Shown: piece by piece, positions 1 through 6,851 of the stretch
Layout of the letters: every line of letters starts with the position of its first letter
Position numbering within the stretch: the stretch's first letter is position 1
Assembly (NCBI GenBank): GCA_900752625.1
Contig: CAADWC010000028.1
Location: 1 to 7,825, forward strand
Source of the DNA: Oscillospiraceae bacterium
GTDB lineage: Bacteria > Bacillota > Clostridia > Oscillospirales > Ruminococcaceae
Length of the DNA stretch: 7,825 nt
Reading direction: 5' to 3'
Translations under genes and position numbers: made by a program
Notes under the pieces: model-generated
Databases searched by the model: none
The model's input: only the letters and a program-made list of their open reading frames with translations
Told to the model about the DNA's origin: nothing

Positions 1-75
1 CGTAAAAGTCCGTAATGATTTTAAAACTTCTGTACCGCTATTCAGCTGACATCGAGGAAATATACACAGAAGCAT
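1..75 (-). CDS. Possible start of an unidentified gene running off the left edge
   Basis: A strong Shine-Dalgarno sequence (AGGAGGA, complement of 93-99) lies directly after the stop codon of the AraC gene. An ATG at 75-73 follows 17 nt later and opens 25 codons with no stop to the window edge (MLLCIFPRC...). The spacing is longer than ideal and the peptide matches nothing I recognise. The ribosome binding site suggests a downstream cotranscribed gene, but its true start codon is uncertain. Nothing else is visible in positions 1-100, and there is no terminator hairpin after the AraC gene. Confidence 0.2.
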   Translation of the reverse strand, partial: MLLCIFPRCQLNSGTEVLKSLRTFT

Positions 76-100
76 AAGTTTAAAGACCGAAATCCTCCTA

Positions 101-931
101 TCATACGTTTGCTTTTTTATGCAGCGACCTGAATTCAGCCGGCGAAAGCATTTCATGACGTTTGAATACTGCACAGAAATAGCTGCAATCGTTATATCCG
201 ACCAGAGTTGCGATTTCGTTGATATTTTTCTGATCTTCAAGCAGCAGAAGCTTCGCCTGCTGTATCCTCTTCCTGGCAAGATATTCGAAAGGACGCATAT
301 TCAGACATTCCTTAAAAAGCCTGCAAAGATACTGAGGAGACAAATCAATAAGATCAGACAACTCCATAAGCGTAAGATCCCTGCGGTAGTTTTTATCAAT
401 ATAGTCGATAACGGGCTGAAGCTGGTTAAGCTTTGCTCCGTCCTTGGTTCCGTTCTGAAGATTAACAACTCTGTTAAGCTCTATGAAAAACTGATACAGG
501 TGAGCTGAACACTGATGCCCGCTGTAATAGTAATTAGTCTTCATAAGATAAAGTATTTTCTTGAAAATAGCGTCCACAGCGTTTACATCATGAATATGAA
601 AAACCTTGGCTCTGTCCAGCTTTATATAATCCAGCACGGCCTTGACTTCTCTGCCCTCAAAAGTAAGCCAGTGAGTTTCCCATATATCCTAGGTGGGATA
701 ATACTCATGAGATACGTGAGGAGGAAGATAAAAGGCATCTCCCGCAGATATCGGATATTCCTGACCGTCCAGCTCCAAAACTCCACCGCCGCGGATGCAG
801 TAAACTATCTGGTGATTCGGGTAGCCCTCTTCACGGATAAAATGAAACTCCTTATCTCTTGCGCCTACTCCAAGCACATACATCGGCAGATTTATTTCGT
901 CGCCCAATACGGGATAATAATAATCGGTCAT
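101..931 (-). pseudogene. AraC-family transcriptional regulator with an in-frame amber stop
   Basis: This is a one-component regulator: an N-terminal cupin sensor, usually for a sugar or small ligand, joined to a C-terminal DNA-binding domain with two helix-turn-helix motifs. Numbering the TAG as position 81, the reading frame spans 276 positions, the usual family length. The cupin part (about 25-80) shows the G-x-L-E-L-D-G-x-E-Y-x-I-x-x-G-D strand pattern and ends at SHEYYPT. TAG at 689-691 follows, and the same frame then resumes with the conserved DIWETHWLTFEG stretch. The first HTH lies at about 186-208 and the second, with the GYNDCSYFCAVFKR signature, at about 237-268. No base is gained or lost, so one substitution explains the break. 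The first ATG (931-929) has a weak AAGAGAG ribosome binding site. A GTG at 637 could in principle restart the C-terminal part, but it has no convincing ribosome binding site. The gene is divergent from the hydrolase operon. It is either a recent pseudogene, a sequencing error or a readthrough case. The family call is secure; the functional state is not. Confidence 0.85.
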
Positions 932-992
932 AATATCACTCTCTTCTTTTCTGAAAAAACAGGTTTTTTATGATTTCATATTCTACTATTAT

Positions 993-1021
993 ATAATATC
1001 ACGGCATATCTGTATTGTCAA
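993..1021 (-). promoter_or_regulatory. Sigma-A promoter of the AraC-family gene
   Basis: Read on the minus strand there is a perfect -35 TTGACA (1021-1016), a 17-nt spacer and -10 TATTAT (998-993). A second TATAAT-like hexamer lies five bases further on (993-988). Transcription would begin near 985, giving a leader of about 55 nt. It is the best promoter match in the window and implies that the interrupted regulator is still transcribed. Confidence 0.75.
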
Positions 1022-1023
1022 GC

Positions 1024-1033
1024 TTTTATAAAA
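1024..1033. promoter_or_regulatory. AT palindrome between the divergent promoters
   Basis: The perfect 10-bp palindrome TTTTATAAAA lies in the 27-bp gap between the two divergent -35 elements. It could be an operator or simply AT-rich promoter DNA; such short AT palindromes are common by chance. Confidence 0.2.
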
Positions 1034-1048
1034 TATTTAGAAAAACAG

Positions 1049-1077
1049 TTGTACAAAGTGTAAAAATATGATACAAT
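1049..1077 (+). promoter_or_regulatory. Probable promoter of the SGNH hydrolase operon
   Basis: The -35 is TTGTAC (1049-1054), followed by a 17-nt spacer and -10 TACAAT (1072-1077). The -10 matches five of six consensus bases and the -35 only the TTG. The predicted start near 1084 gives an untranslated leader of about 118 nt. The weak -35 would suit an activated promoter. It faces away from the AraC-family promoter, so the regulator could control this operon, but that is inference from position only. Confidence 0.5.
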
Positions 1078-1083
1078 ATAATA

Positions 1084-1096
1084 AACCTGTTAGGTT
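1084..1096 (+). promoter_or_regulatory. Inverted repeat at the predicted transcript start
   Basis: AACCT-GTT-AGGTT is a perfect 5-bp inverted repeat with a 3-nt centre, lying exactly where the transcript should begin. It may act as an operator in DNA or as a short 5' hairpin that stabilises the mRNA. It is short, so chance cannot be ruled out. Confidence 0.3.
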
Positions 1097-1201
1097 ACCG
1101 GAAATGTCGTATGCCGGGAAATTACAGCATAAAATTTATTTATACGGTTATCATACGGGTCTATGCAATAAAAGTATCATCAAATAAACAAGGTGAGGCC
1201 T

Positions 1202-2182
1202 ATGCTGAAAAAACTTTCATTTATCGCCGCCGCTCTTTCGGCATTCCTTTGTCTGGAAATCGTTTGCTTCGGAGACGATGAATTTGAAGATGTAGAAATT
1301 AACGTTCCGCCGCAGATACTGTTTCTCGGCGACTCCATCGCTTCGGGATACGGACTTGACGGATACGACTCCGGACGTGAAAACTGCCGTTCATATGCAA
1401 ATATTCTTGCTGATGAGTATTCGGAAGAGCTTGCGACAGAATGCGGATTTTCAATGTCTAATCTGGCAGTCGACGGACAGACCTCTTCCGAACTTGCCGA
1501 GGACGTACTAAGCGGAAAATATGACGACGCCGTAAAAGACGCCGATTGTATAGTTATATCCATAGGCGGAAACGATATGCTGGGCGTTATGCTTGAAACT
1601 CTGGCTTCGTCGGGAGTCGGAAATGATCCTTCACAGAGCTTCGACCTTAAAGCACTTATACAGGGAATCGGAAATATGTCGGAACGCATAGACCGGAACC
1701 TTGAAAGCTTCGATACCAATATTGGTGAAACGGCTGCTTATATAAAAAGCATAAGCTCGGCAGAGGTTATCGTTCAGACCCTTTACGATCCGCTGGAAAG
1801 CTTCAACATTATCCCGGCTATAAAAGAGCTTGCCGCAGAAAAAATCGGCAGACTTAACGAAATAATAGTTTCTCATTCCTCGGACAAGAACGGCGGATAT
1901 ACCGTATGCGACATAGCCGGCGCTTTTTCGGGAAAAGCAGAGGAGCTGACGAGAATATCACAGTTTGATATTCACCCCAATGCGGAGGGACACGAAACCA
2001 TTGCCGCCTGTCTGGACCGATCGGTAAGAAGTCATAAATACAGCTACAAAAAAGCCGTCGAGACTTCGGCTCCTGTCGGTTCTGAAAAAACTTCTGCCGC
2101 TGCCGGAGCAATCGTCATAATAATTACAGTCTTCATTGCTCTGACTATTCGTATGATAATCGCAAGAAAACAAAGAAAATGA
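1202..2182 (+). CDS. Exported SGNH/GDSL-family hydrolase with C-terminal membrane anchor
   Basis: This is a predicted extracytoplasmic esterase or lipase-like hydrolase of 326 residues. The four SGNH blocks are visible: GDS with nucleophile Ser45, the block II glycine in DGQT (Gly92), GGND with Asn124, and DIHP with Asp256 and His258. Residues 1-24 form a signal peptide (MLKK then a hydrophobic stretch). It has no lipobox, because the two cysteines in it lack the required preceding small residue. A second hydrophobic segment at about 300-320, followed by RKQRK, should anchor the protein by its tail, leaving the catalytic domain outside. I chose ATG 1202 over the in-frame GTG at 1193 because AGGTGA (1191-1196) is the Shine-Dalgarno for 1202 and would overlap the GTG. 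The substrate cannot be read from the sequence; family members deacetylate wall sugars or cleave acyl esters. It is the first gene of the likely operon with the NYN protein and YfcE, and no terminator follows it. Confidence 0.88.
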   Translation: MLKKLSFIAAALSAFLCLEIVCFGDDEFEDVEINVPPQILFLGDSIASGYGLDGYDSGRENCRSYANILADEYSEELATECGFSMSNLAVDGQTSSELAEDVLSGKYDDAVKDADCIVISIGGNDMLGVMLETLASSGVGNDPSQSFDLKALIQGIGNMSERIDRNLESFDTNIGETAAYIKSISSAEVIVQTLYDPLESFNIIPAIKELAAEKIGRLNEIIVSHSSDKNGGYTVCDIAGAFSGKAEELTRISQFDIHPNAEGHETIAACLDRSVRSHKYSYKKAVETSAPVGSEKTSAAAGAIVIIITVFIALTIRMIIARKQRK

Positions 2183-2297
2183 CGATGGTATGACGCTGCA
2201 GGTCAATACTGTAATCAGACATTCAAAACGATGACCGAATGGCTGCCATGCCGGCACCTGACAGATATGCTATTTTTCATGAAACGGAGGAAAAGCC

Positions 2298-2330
2298 ATG
2301 TCGAAAATATGCACATGGTCAATTATATGA
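2298..2330 (+). CDS. Possible 10-codon leader ORF coupled to the NYN gene
   Basis: A near-ideal ribosome binding site (ACGGAGG, 2284-2290) stands 7 nt before ATG 2298, but that ATG is out of frame with the large downstream ORF. It opens only ten codons (MSKICTWSII) and stops at TGA 2328-2330, which overlaps the ATG of the NYN gene as ATGA. This looks like a leader that delivers ribosomes to the next start. The alternative is a one-base indel near 2325 that has split the true N-terminus off the NYN protein. Confidence 0.35.
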   Translation: MSKICTWSII

Positions 2331-3544
2331 ACGCTTATCTTATAGACTTTGAAAACGTAAAATCAAAAGGACTTAACGGAATAGAACACTTATGTGAAAA
2401 CGACAGAGTTATTATATTCTACAGCGAAAATTCCGATACTATCAGCTTTGATATGCACATGAAGGTTATGGCGACTCCCGCCAGCGTAGAATATCTTAAA
2501 GTAAGGGTGGGCGGAAAAAATGCTCTTGACTTTCAGCTCTGCTCTATGATGGGATTTATAGCCGCCAAAGAAATATACAAATATATTTTTATCGTCAGCA
2601 ATGACAAAGGCTTCGACAAGCTTCATGATTTCTGGAACGTATGCAATGTGAACAATACCTCCTGCACTGTATTCAGAAGTCCTACGATAAAATCCGCAAT
2701 GTTAAGCAAGGGACTGCTCCGCCCGGATCCAGACGAACGAGAAAAGAACGATCACGTCGATGTGACAGATACTGAACGCGCGGAAGAAAAATCAGACGAG
2801 CCGACCGCAGAAACAGAAGAAACAGCCGGGACAGAAGCAAATGCCGATTCAGTACCGCAGCCGCAGGATGAAGTTCCTGCCACAGAGAGCAAAGCTAATG
2901 AAGATACTGAGGATACGGGCAATGAGGAAAGCGATCCCGAGCCCGAAATGCTTATTACCAAAATTGCGGTAAATGAACAGGAGCATAACACGGATCAGGT
3001 TTTGTCCCAGATAAGAAACGCTCTCCTCGGAAACTTTGATTTTGAGATGAGCGACGTTGAAGAAATAGAGGAATGCATCAGAAACTCCGTATCCAAAGAA
3101 GATTTCCACAATTCTCTTGCCAAGGTATTCAAACAGAATGCAACTGAACTTTATAAGATAATGCGGCCAAAGTATCTTAAGCTTAAGTCCATGCTCAGGG
3201 AAGAGGACGGCAACGCGGAAAAGCTTCCGGAAAATGCCGGCGAGACCATTAGCGGCGCAATATGTGCAAACACCGAGGCTTTCGATTCAGATAATGACAA
3301 AGCAGATATCAGCGACAACAAAGGATGCACTCTTATGGACGAAATTAACCGCCTGCTTAAAAATCACTGCTCTCATGAAGAGATTGAAACGGTATATAAA
3401 CTTATTAATGAAACCGATACAAGGCAAAGACTTTATCTTTCGATCGTAAAGAAATACAAAAAGGACAGAGGCTGTGAAATATATAAGCACATAAAGCCCG
3501 AATACATGAATCTGGCTAAGCTTAAAACGGAGGTTACGGTATGA
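2327..3544 (+). CDS. NYN/PIN-domain protein with acidic linker and duplicated C-terminal module
   Basis: This is a predicted PIN-like (NYN/LabA-type) ribonuclease-fold protein of 405 residues, probably cytoplasmic. The PIN core spans about 1-125. Its acidic metal-binding positions are visible as Asp7 in LIDFEN, Asp68 in NALDFQL and Asp93/Asp97 in SNDKGFD, so the active site appears intact. Residues about 133-222 form a Glu/Asp/Thr/Pro-rich, probably disordered linker. Two related helical modules follow (about 224-290 and 336-400), both ending in a [L/I]YK-x-[M/I]-[R/K]-P-[K/E]-Y signature. The open frame extends upstream to ATG 2231, but I place the start at ATG 2327. It sits just before the first PIN strand, as is usual, and overlaps the stop of a short ORF that has the only good ribosome binding site. 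The 3' end overlaps yfcE by ATGA, so the two are translationally coupled. The fold assignment is strong. RNA cleavage is inferred from the family, and the role of the modules is unknown. Confidence 0.8.
   Translation: MNAYLIDFENVKSKGLNGIEHLCENDRVIIFYSENSDTISFDMHMKVMATPASVEYLKVRVGGKNALDFQLCSMMGFIAAKEIYKYIFIVSNDKGFDKLHDFWNVCNVNNTSCTVFRSPTIKSAMLSKGLLRPDPDEREKNDHVDVTDTERAEEKSDEPTAETEETAGTEANADSVPQPQDEVPATESKANEDTEDTGNEESDPEPEMLITKIAVNEQEHNTDQVLSQIRNALLGNFDFEMSDVEEIEECIRNSVSKEDFHNSLAKVFKQNATELYKIMRPKYLKLKSMLREEDGNAEKLPENAGETISGAICANTEAFDSDNDKADISDNKGCTLMDEINRLLKNHCSHEEIETVYKLINETDTRQRLYLSIVKKYKKDRGCEIYKHIKPEYMNLAKLKTEVTV
2996..3526 (+). repeat. Two copies of a helical module encoded in the NYN gene
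   Basis: Copy 1 is encoded at about 2996-3196 and copy 2 at about 3332-3526, with a charged spacer between. Aligned features are an opening amphipathic helix (LSQIRNALL versus MDEINRLLK), an EEIE core, a central S-[L/I]-x-K-x-[F/Y]-K segment and a closing ELYKIMRPKYLKLK versus EIYKHIKPEYMNLAK. The similarity is visible in protein but not in DNA, so this is an old duplication. I do not know a family name for the module. Confidence 0.6.
3529..3544 (+). promoter_or_regulatory. RBS and ATGA coupling site of yfcE
   Basis: GGAGG (3529-3533) lies inside the last codons of the NYN gene, 7 nt before ATG 3541. The ATG overlaps the upstream TGA (3542-3544). This fixes the yfcE start and implies translational coupling and matched expression of the two proteins. 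Confidence 0.85.
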
Positions 3545-4056
3545 AACTGATCATAGCATCGGATATTCACGGTTCGGCGTACTACTGCAGTAAGCTGCTT
3601 GACGCTTTTGAGAAGCATAAAGCCGACAGACTGCTTTTGCTGGGAGATATACTTTATCACGGACCCAGGAACGATCTCCCGCAGGGACATGATCCGAAGT
3701 CGGTCGCTTCAATGCTCAATGCCGCAAAGGATAAGCTTCTTTGCGTAAGAGGAAACTGCGACTGCGAAGTTGATCAGATGGTGCTTGAATTCCCCGTTCT
3801 TGCCGAATACGCGTGGCTTTATGCAGACGGAGTCACAATATTTGCTACTCACGGTCATAAATTCAACCCGGACAATCCGCCGCCGCTGAAAAAAGGAGAC
3901 GTTCTGGCAAACGGTCATACCCATATTCCCGTTATAAAAGACATTGGGAGCTATACTTATGTAAACTGCGGTTCGGTTGCTATACCAAAAGAGAATTCAC
4001 CTCACAGCTACATTATAATGGAAAACGGAGCATTTACTCTGCATGAGCTTGAATAG
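3541..4056 (+). CDS. yfcE: YfcE-type metallophosphoesterase (phosphodiesterase)
   Basis: This is a cytoplasmic calcineurin-like phosphodiesterase of the YfcE/MJ0936 group, at 171 residues close to the family's usual length. YfcE from E. coli is known to hydrolyse artificial bis-p-nitrophenyl phosphodiesters with Mn2+; the natural substrate is unsettled. All dinuclear metal-site motifs are present: Asp8 and His10 in SDIHG, Asp36 in GDILYHGPRN, Asn72 in GNCD, His104 in THGH, and His126/His128 in GHTHIP. The GPRN-x-LP and RGNCD-x-EVDQM stretches are typical of true YfcE orthologues and set it apart from other small phosphodiesterases. It is the last gene of the plus-strand operon and is coupled by overlap to the NYN gene, so a shared nucleic-acid or nucleotide processing task is plausible but unproven. 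The stop is TAG, which argues against general reassignment of TAG in this genome. Confidence 0.93.
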   Translation: MKLIIASDIHGSAYYCSKLLDAFEKHKADRLLLLGDILYHGPRNDLPQGHDPKSVASMLNAAKDKLLCVRGNCDCEVDQMVLEFPVLAEYAWLYADGVTIFATHGHKFNPDNPPPLKKGDVLANGHTHIPVIKDIGSYTYVNCGSVAIPKENSPHSYIIMENGAFTLHELE

Positions 4057-4223
4057 GCCGCTTTACATAATGTTCTGTCTTTTATCAGCGATTTCACTCA
4101 AACTCAGCGTTCAGCAAGCTTTTTAACGCAGTCTGCGGAAACATTTACTAAAAATACGCACGTATAAATTTGTGAAAAAAACTTTTGAGTTGTCGTACGC
4201 ATTTCAAACTTGCATAAAATAAA

Positions 4224-4263
4224 GCTGCCGCACCGGAATAAATCGGTGCGGCAGCATGTTTTT
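4224..4263. terminator. Bidirectional Rho-independent terminator
   Basis: A perfect 12-bp stem (4224-4235 with 4244-4255, GCTGCCGCACCG and its complement) closes an 8-nt loop. On the plus strand TTTTT follows at 4259-4263, ending the yfcE operon. On the minus strand the run TTTATTTTAT (complement of 4223-4214) follows, ending the yfhO operon. It sits between two convergent genes. The remaining spacer, 4057-4223, holds no gene I can support. Confidence 0.9.
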
Positions 4264-4307
4264 ACACTCATGCAGATAAATTTCTGTTACTGCTTACTCA
4301 TAAGGAT

Positions 4308-6842
4308 TTATTTTTCTGAACAAGCTCTGCTTCTGCGTTTTTTCAGATCAAACACCGCCATGACCGCACATATAAGCAGCCCTGCCGCAGAAACCGCCAT
4401 ACCCTCATGCAGCATCGGCGCAGTGTAAACTATCCTTATATTATGGCTTCCCTTGGATATAGGAAATCCGATAAACGCTGTATTTACTTTTTCATAATCC
4501 TGCTTTTTTCCGTCAACAAAGATTTCAAAGCCGCTGTCATACGGAACTGTAAGCTCAAAATATCCGTCTGAGGAACACTGTATACTGCCTTCCATTACGT
4601 CGCCCTTGGTTTTTTCCTTATCAAAGACAAGTTCGTCATAAGACGGATCAGGGTAATCCATGGTATACGCCGTGATCTCGCTTATAGTATAATTTCCGGC
4701 TCCGAAATTGAACTCAATCTCTGTAAGACTTTCGTCGTTACCGCTTGTAAGGACATATTCAAACACAGTATTTTTATTGTAATATTTCCATTTCGGATCA
4801 GTAAGCGTATTCTTTATTCCGTTCACAGAAACACTGATGTCTTTTCTTTTTCCGGTTTTATTGTCCGCCTTCATTTTAATAATAAGTATCTTATCCCTTG
4901 GAACGGATTCCGGCAGCTTAACCGTTGTTTTAAAATCCGACGAACTTTTAATCTTCCAGCCGTCCTGCAATTCGCTTATATTTTCATCTTCCTTGAGATT
5001 TATTTCTCCGTACTGCTCAACAGACGATTCATATGCCGTTCCTTCGTCCGCCGAATCAGTAACGATACAGTTTACCAGCGCCTCCATTCTCTGAACGAAA
5101 TTCAGGCTCAGATACTCGTTTTCGCTTATTACCCTGTCTGTGCTTCTTCCCACCGGTAGAGCGTTGTCGTTTTTATAAAGCCTGAAAACGCCCAAGCTTT
5201 CCTCAAGCTCATATCCTGTTTCATTACAATCTCCGTCAGTGATCAGATATTTGTTTCCCATAAAAAGATCAAAAAGAATATTTGAGGATCTTGTGGTAAG
5301 CGCAGAATTTCTGTACTCGTTTTCATTTCGTATCTCATTGAAATAAAAGCTGTTATAGCCCTTATGATGAAGCGATGAATATAAATAGGAACTGTAATAA
5401 TCCATATTATAAACCATATTTACAGTTTCAGATCGGTTGAACCCGCAGGAACTTCTGACAAGCTTTTCATCATCAGCGATTATATCTGCAAGATAATCAA
5501 TCTGCTCCGAATTTTCATATTTAAGAGTTTTCAGCGGAACAAGATCATCAGCCAGATTAAGCGAAAGCATTGAAACAAAAGGAACCGCTGTCACGGCGAT
5601 CCACAAAAAAGCTTTTTTTCCCGACCGATTGAAACAGTAAAGACAAATGGAAACAACCAGCATATCTGTCGCCATAAATTCCCACCCACTTTTGCGGCCG
5701 TCATAAAATACTGCACCCACAGCGTAAATAATCAAAAAAACGCCGAATATAACTCTGTAAGACTTTTTTCTACCGCTAAGCTCCTCATAGCACTGACCGA
5801 GAAGAATTATTCCAAGCGGAATAAAGGGGATAAGTACCTTTGCGTCAAGATACATTGTTCCGTTGAGAATATAGATTATTACAGGAAAAACCGAAACTGC
5901 CGCTATAACTACTCCAAGAAAGCGTCGCGCTTTATCCCTGCTGAAAAATGCCGCCACGACACCCAGTATTGCAAAGCATGAAAGGCCCATAGAATAGGTT
6001 GTCATTCCTATATAATCAAGCTTTATCTGAGGGATAAATTCCGATAAGTCTATTCTTACATTGGTTTTATCCCGACCTGACAAAAGCACAGCTATTGTCG
6101 GAATAAGCAGAACTCCTGCAAGCATGACCGATACAAACAGGTTTCCTACATAAGCAAAGCCTGCTTTAATAAGCTTACCCGGTTTTATTTTTTCATTTAA
6201 AGAAATATATCTGTACGCTCCGTAGACTATAAGCACCACAATAGCTGAAACGCTGAAAAACCAACTTGAAAGAATTATCATAAGCGTCCAGAAAATAAGC
6301 CCGGACTTTTTGCCTTTTTCAAAATAACTGTCAGCAGAGCCGAGAGCCAGGATAAGAAACGGCATATAATTCACAAACATGATATGTCTGTGACTGTGAA
6401 ATATAAGCGGAGAGGCGCACAAAAAAGCCAGCGACATGAGAAAAGCTGTGCCGTCTCTGAATTTAGTACGCATAAACCGGTAGAAAAGCAATATGCTTAT
6501 CTCCATTCCGATAATGCTTGCCGCCTGAATATACGTTGACATCTTAACAAACGGCAGAAGGTAAGAAATAAGTATTACCGGCGAATAAAGACCATAGTAT
6601 GAAAAATAGTATATGTTCTCGCCGGCTCCCAGGTTTGGCGCAAAACTAGGAAAAAGATCCCCGGTTTCATAAAAAAGTTTTCTGAAATAATCCGGGATTG
6701 CGTAATGCTGACCGCCCCAGTCTATATTTGAACCGTAGGCGTATTCAAAACGCATAATAAGCAGCACTACGGCAGCATAAACAACTGTCAGTGCCGTTAT
6801 ATGTATTATGTTAATACGTCCGAATTTTTTGGCGTCGTTCAC
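4308..6842 (-). CDS. YfhO-family multi-pass membrane protein (GT-C-type glycosyltransferase)
   Basis: This polytopic membrane protein of 844 residues belongs to the YfhO family, whose studied members (B. subtilis YfhO, Listeria GtlB) transfer sugars from lipid carriers to lipoteichoic acid outside the membrane. The N-terminal half (about 10-430) has around a dozen hydrophobic segments. The first extracytoplasmic loop carries SNIDWGGQHY, where Asp41 is the likely catalytic acid by analogy with GT-C enzymes. Residues about 435-810 form a large extracytoplasmic beta-rich region, and one last helix (about 814-831) ends in a basic tail, KKRRSRACSEK. The open frame extends to ATG 6983, but I place the start at GTG 6842. 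GGAGG (6856-6852) lies 9 nt before it, and the extra 47 residues would translate the structured intergenic spacer. The gene follows the PIG-L deacetylase and is probably cotranscribed with it. The sugar and acceptor cannot be inferred. No partner CsbB-like undecaprenyl-sugar synthase lies in the window. Confidence 0.88.
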   Translation of the reverse strand: MNDAKKFGRINIIHITALTVVYAAVVLLIMRFEYAYGSNIDWGGQHYAIPDYFRKLFYETGDLFPSFAPNLGAGENIYYFSYYGLYSPVILISYLLPFVKMSTYIQAASIIGMEISILLFYRFMRTKFRDGTAFLMSLAFLCASPLIFHSHRHIMFVNYMPFLILALGSADSYFEKGKKSGLIFWTLMIILSSWFFSVSAIVVLIVYGAYRYISLNEKIKPGKLIKAGFAYVGNLFVSVMLAGVLLIPTIAVLLSGRDKTNVRIDLSEFIPQIKLDYIGMTTYSMGLSCFAILGVVAAFFSRDKARRFLGVVIAAVSVFPVIIYILNGTMYLDAKVLIPFIPLGIILLGQCYEELSGRKKSYRVIFGVFLIIYAVGAVFYDGRKSGWEFMATDMLVVSICLYCFNRSGKKAFLWIAVTAVPFVSMLSLNLADDLVPLKTLKYENSEQIDYLADIIADDEKLVRSSCGFNRSETVNMVYNMDYYSSYLYSSLHHKGYNSFYFNEIRNENEYRNSALTTRSSNILFDLFMGNKYLITDGDCNETGYELEESLGVFRLYKNDNALPVGRSTDRVISENEYLSLNFVQRMEALVNCIVTDSADEGTAYESSVEQYGEINLKEDENISELQDGWKIKSSSDFKTTVKLPESVPRDKILIIKMKADNKTGKRKDISVSVNGIKNTLTDPKWKYYNKNTVFEYVLTSGNDESLTEIEFNFGAGNYTISEITAYTMDYPDPSYDELVFDKEKTKGDVMEGSIQCSSDGYFELTVPYDSGFEIFVDGKKQDYEKVNTAFIGFPISKGSHNIRIVYTAPMLHEGMAVSAAGLLICAVMAVFDLKKRRSRACSEK

Positions 6843-6851
6843 GCTAATGAT

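Noticed and set aside
119..973. Plus-strand ORFs of 129 and 152 codons across the AraC gene
   Set aside because: They are antisense to a clearly recognisable AraC-family protein, lack good ribosome binding sites and have no recognisable features.
1193..1201. GTG start for the SGNH hydrolase
   Set aside because: It overlaps the AGGTGA ribosome binding site (1191-1196), which is well spaced for ATG 1202, and the signal peptide starts naturally at MLKK.
2231..2326. 32-residue N-terminal extension of the NYN protein from ATG 2231
   Set aside because: There is no ribosome binding site before 2231 or the other upstream in-frame ATGs. The extension is not PIN-like, and the domain's first strand begins right after ATG 2327.
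2752..2991. Low-complexity acidic stretch of the NYN gene as a DNA repeat or foreign insert
   Set aside because: It stays in frame, has no periodic DNA unit, and reads as an ordinary disordered linker between domains.
4154..4165. Palindrome ATACG-CA-CGTAT in the spacer after yfcE as an operator or small RNA promoter
   Set aside because: It is short, and no -35/-10 pair with sensible spacing or following gene supports it.
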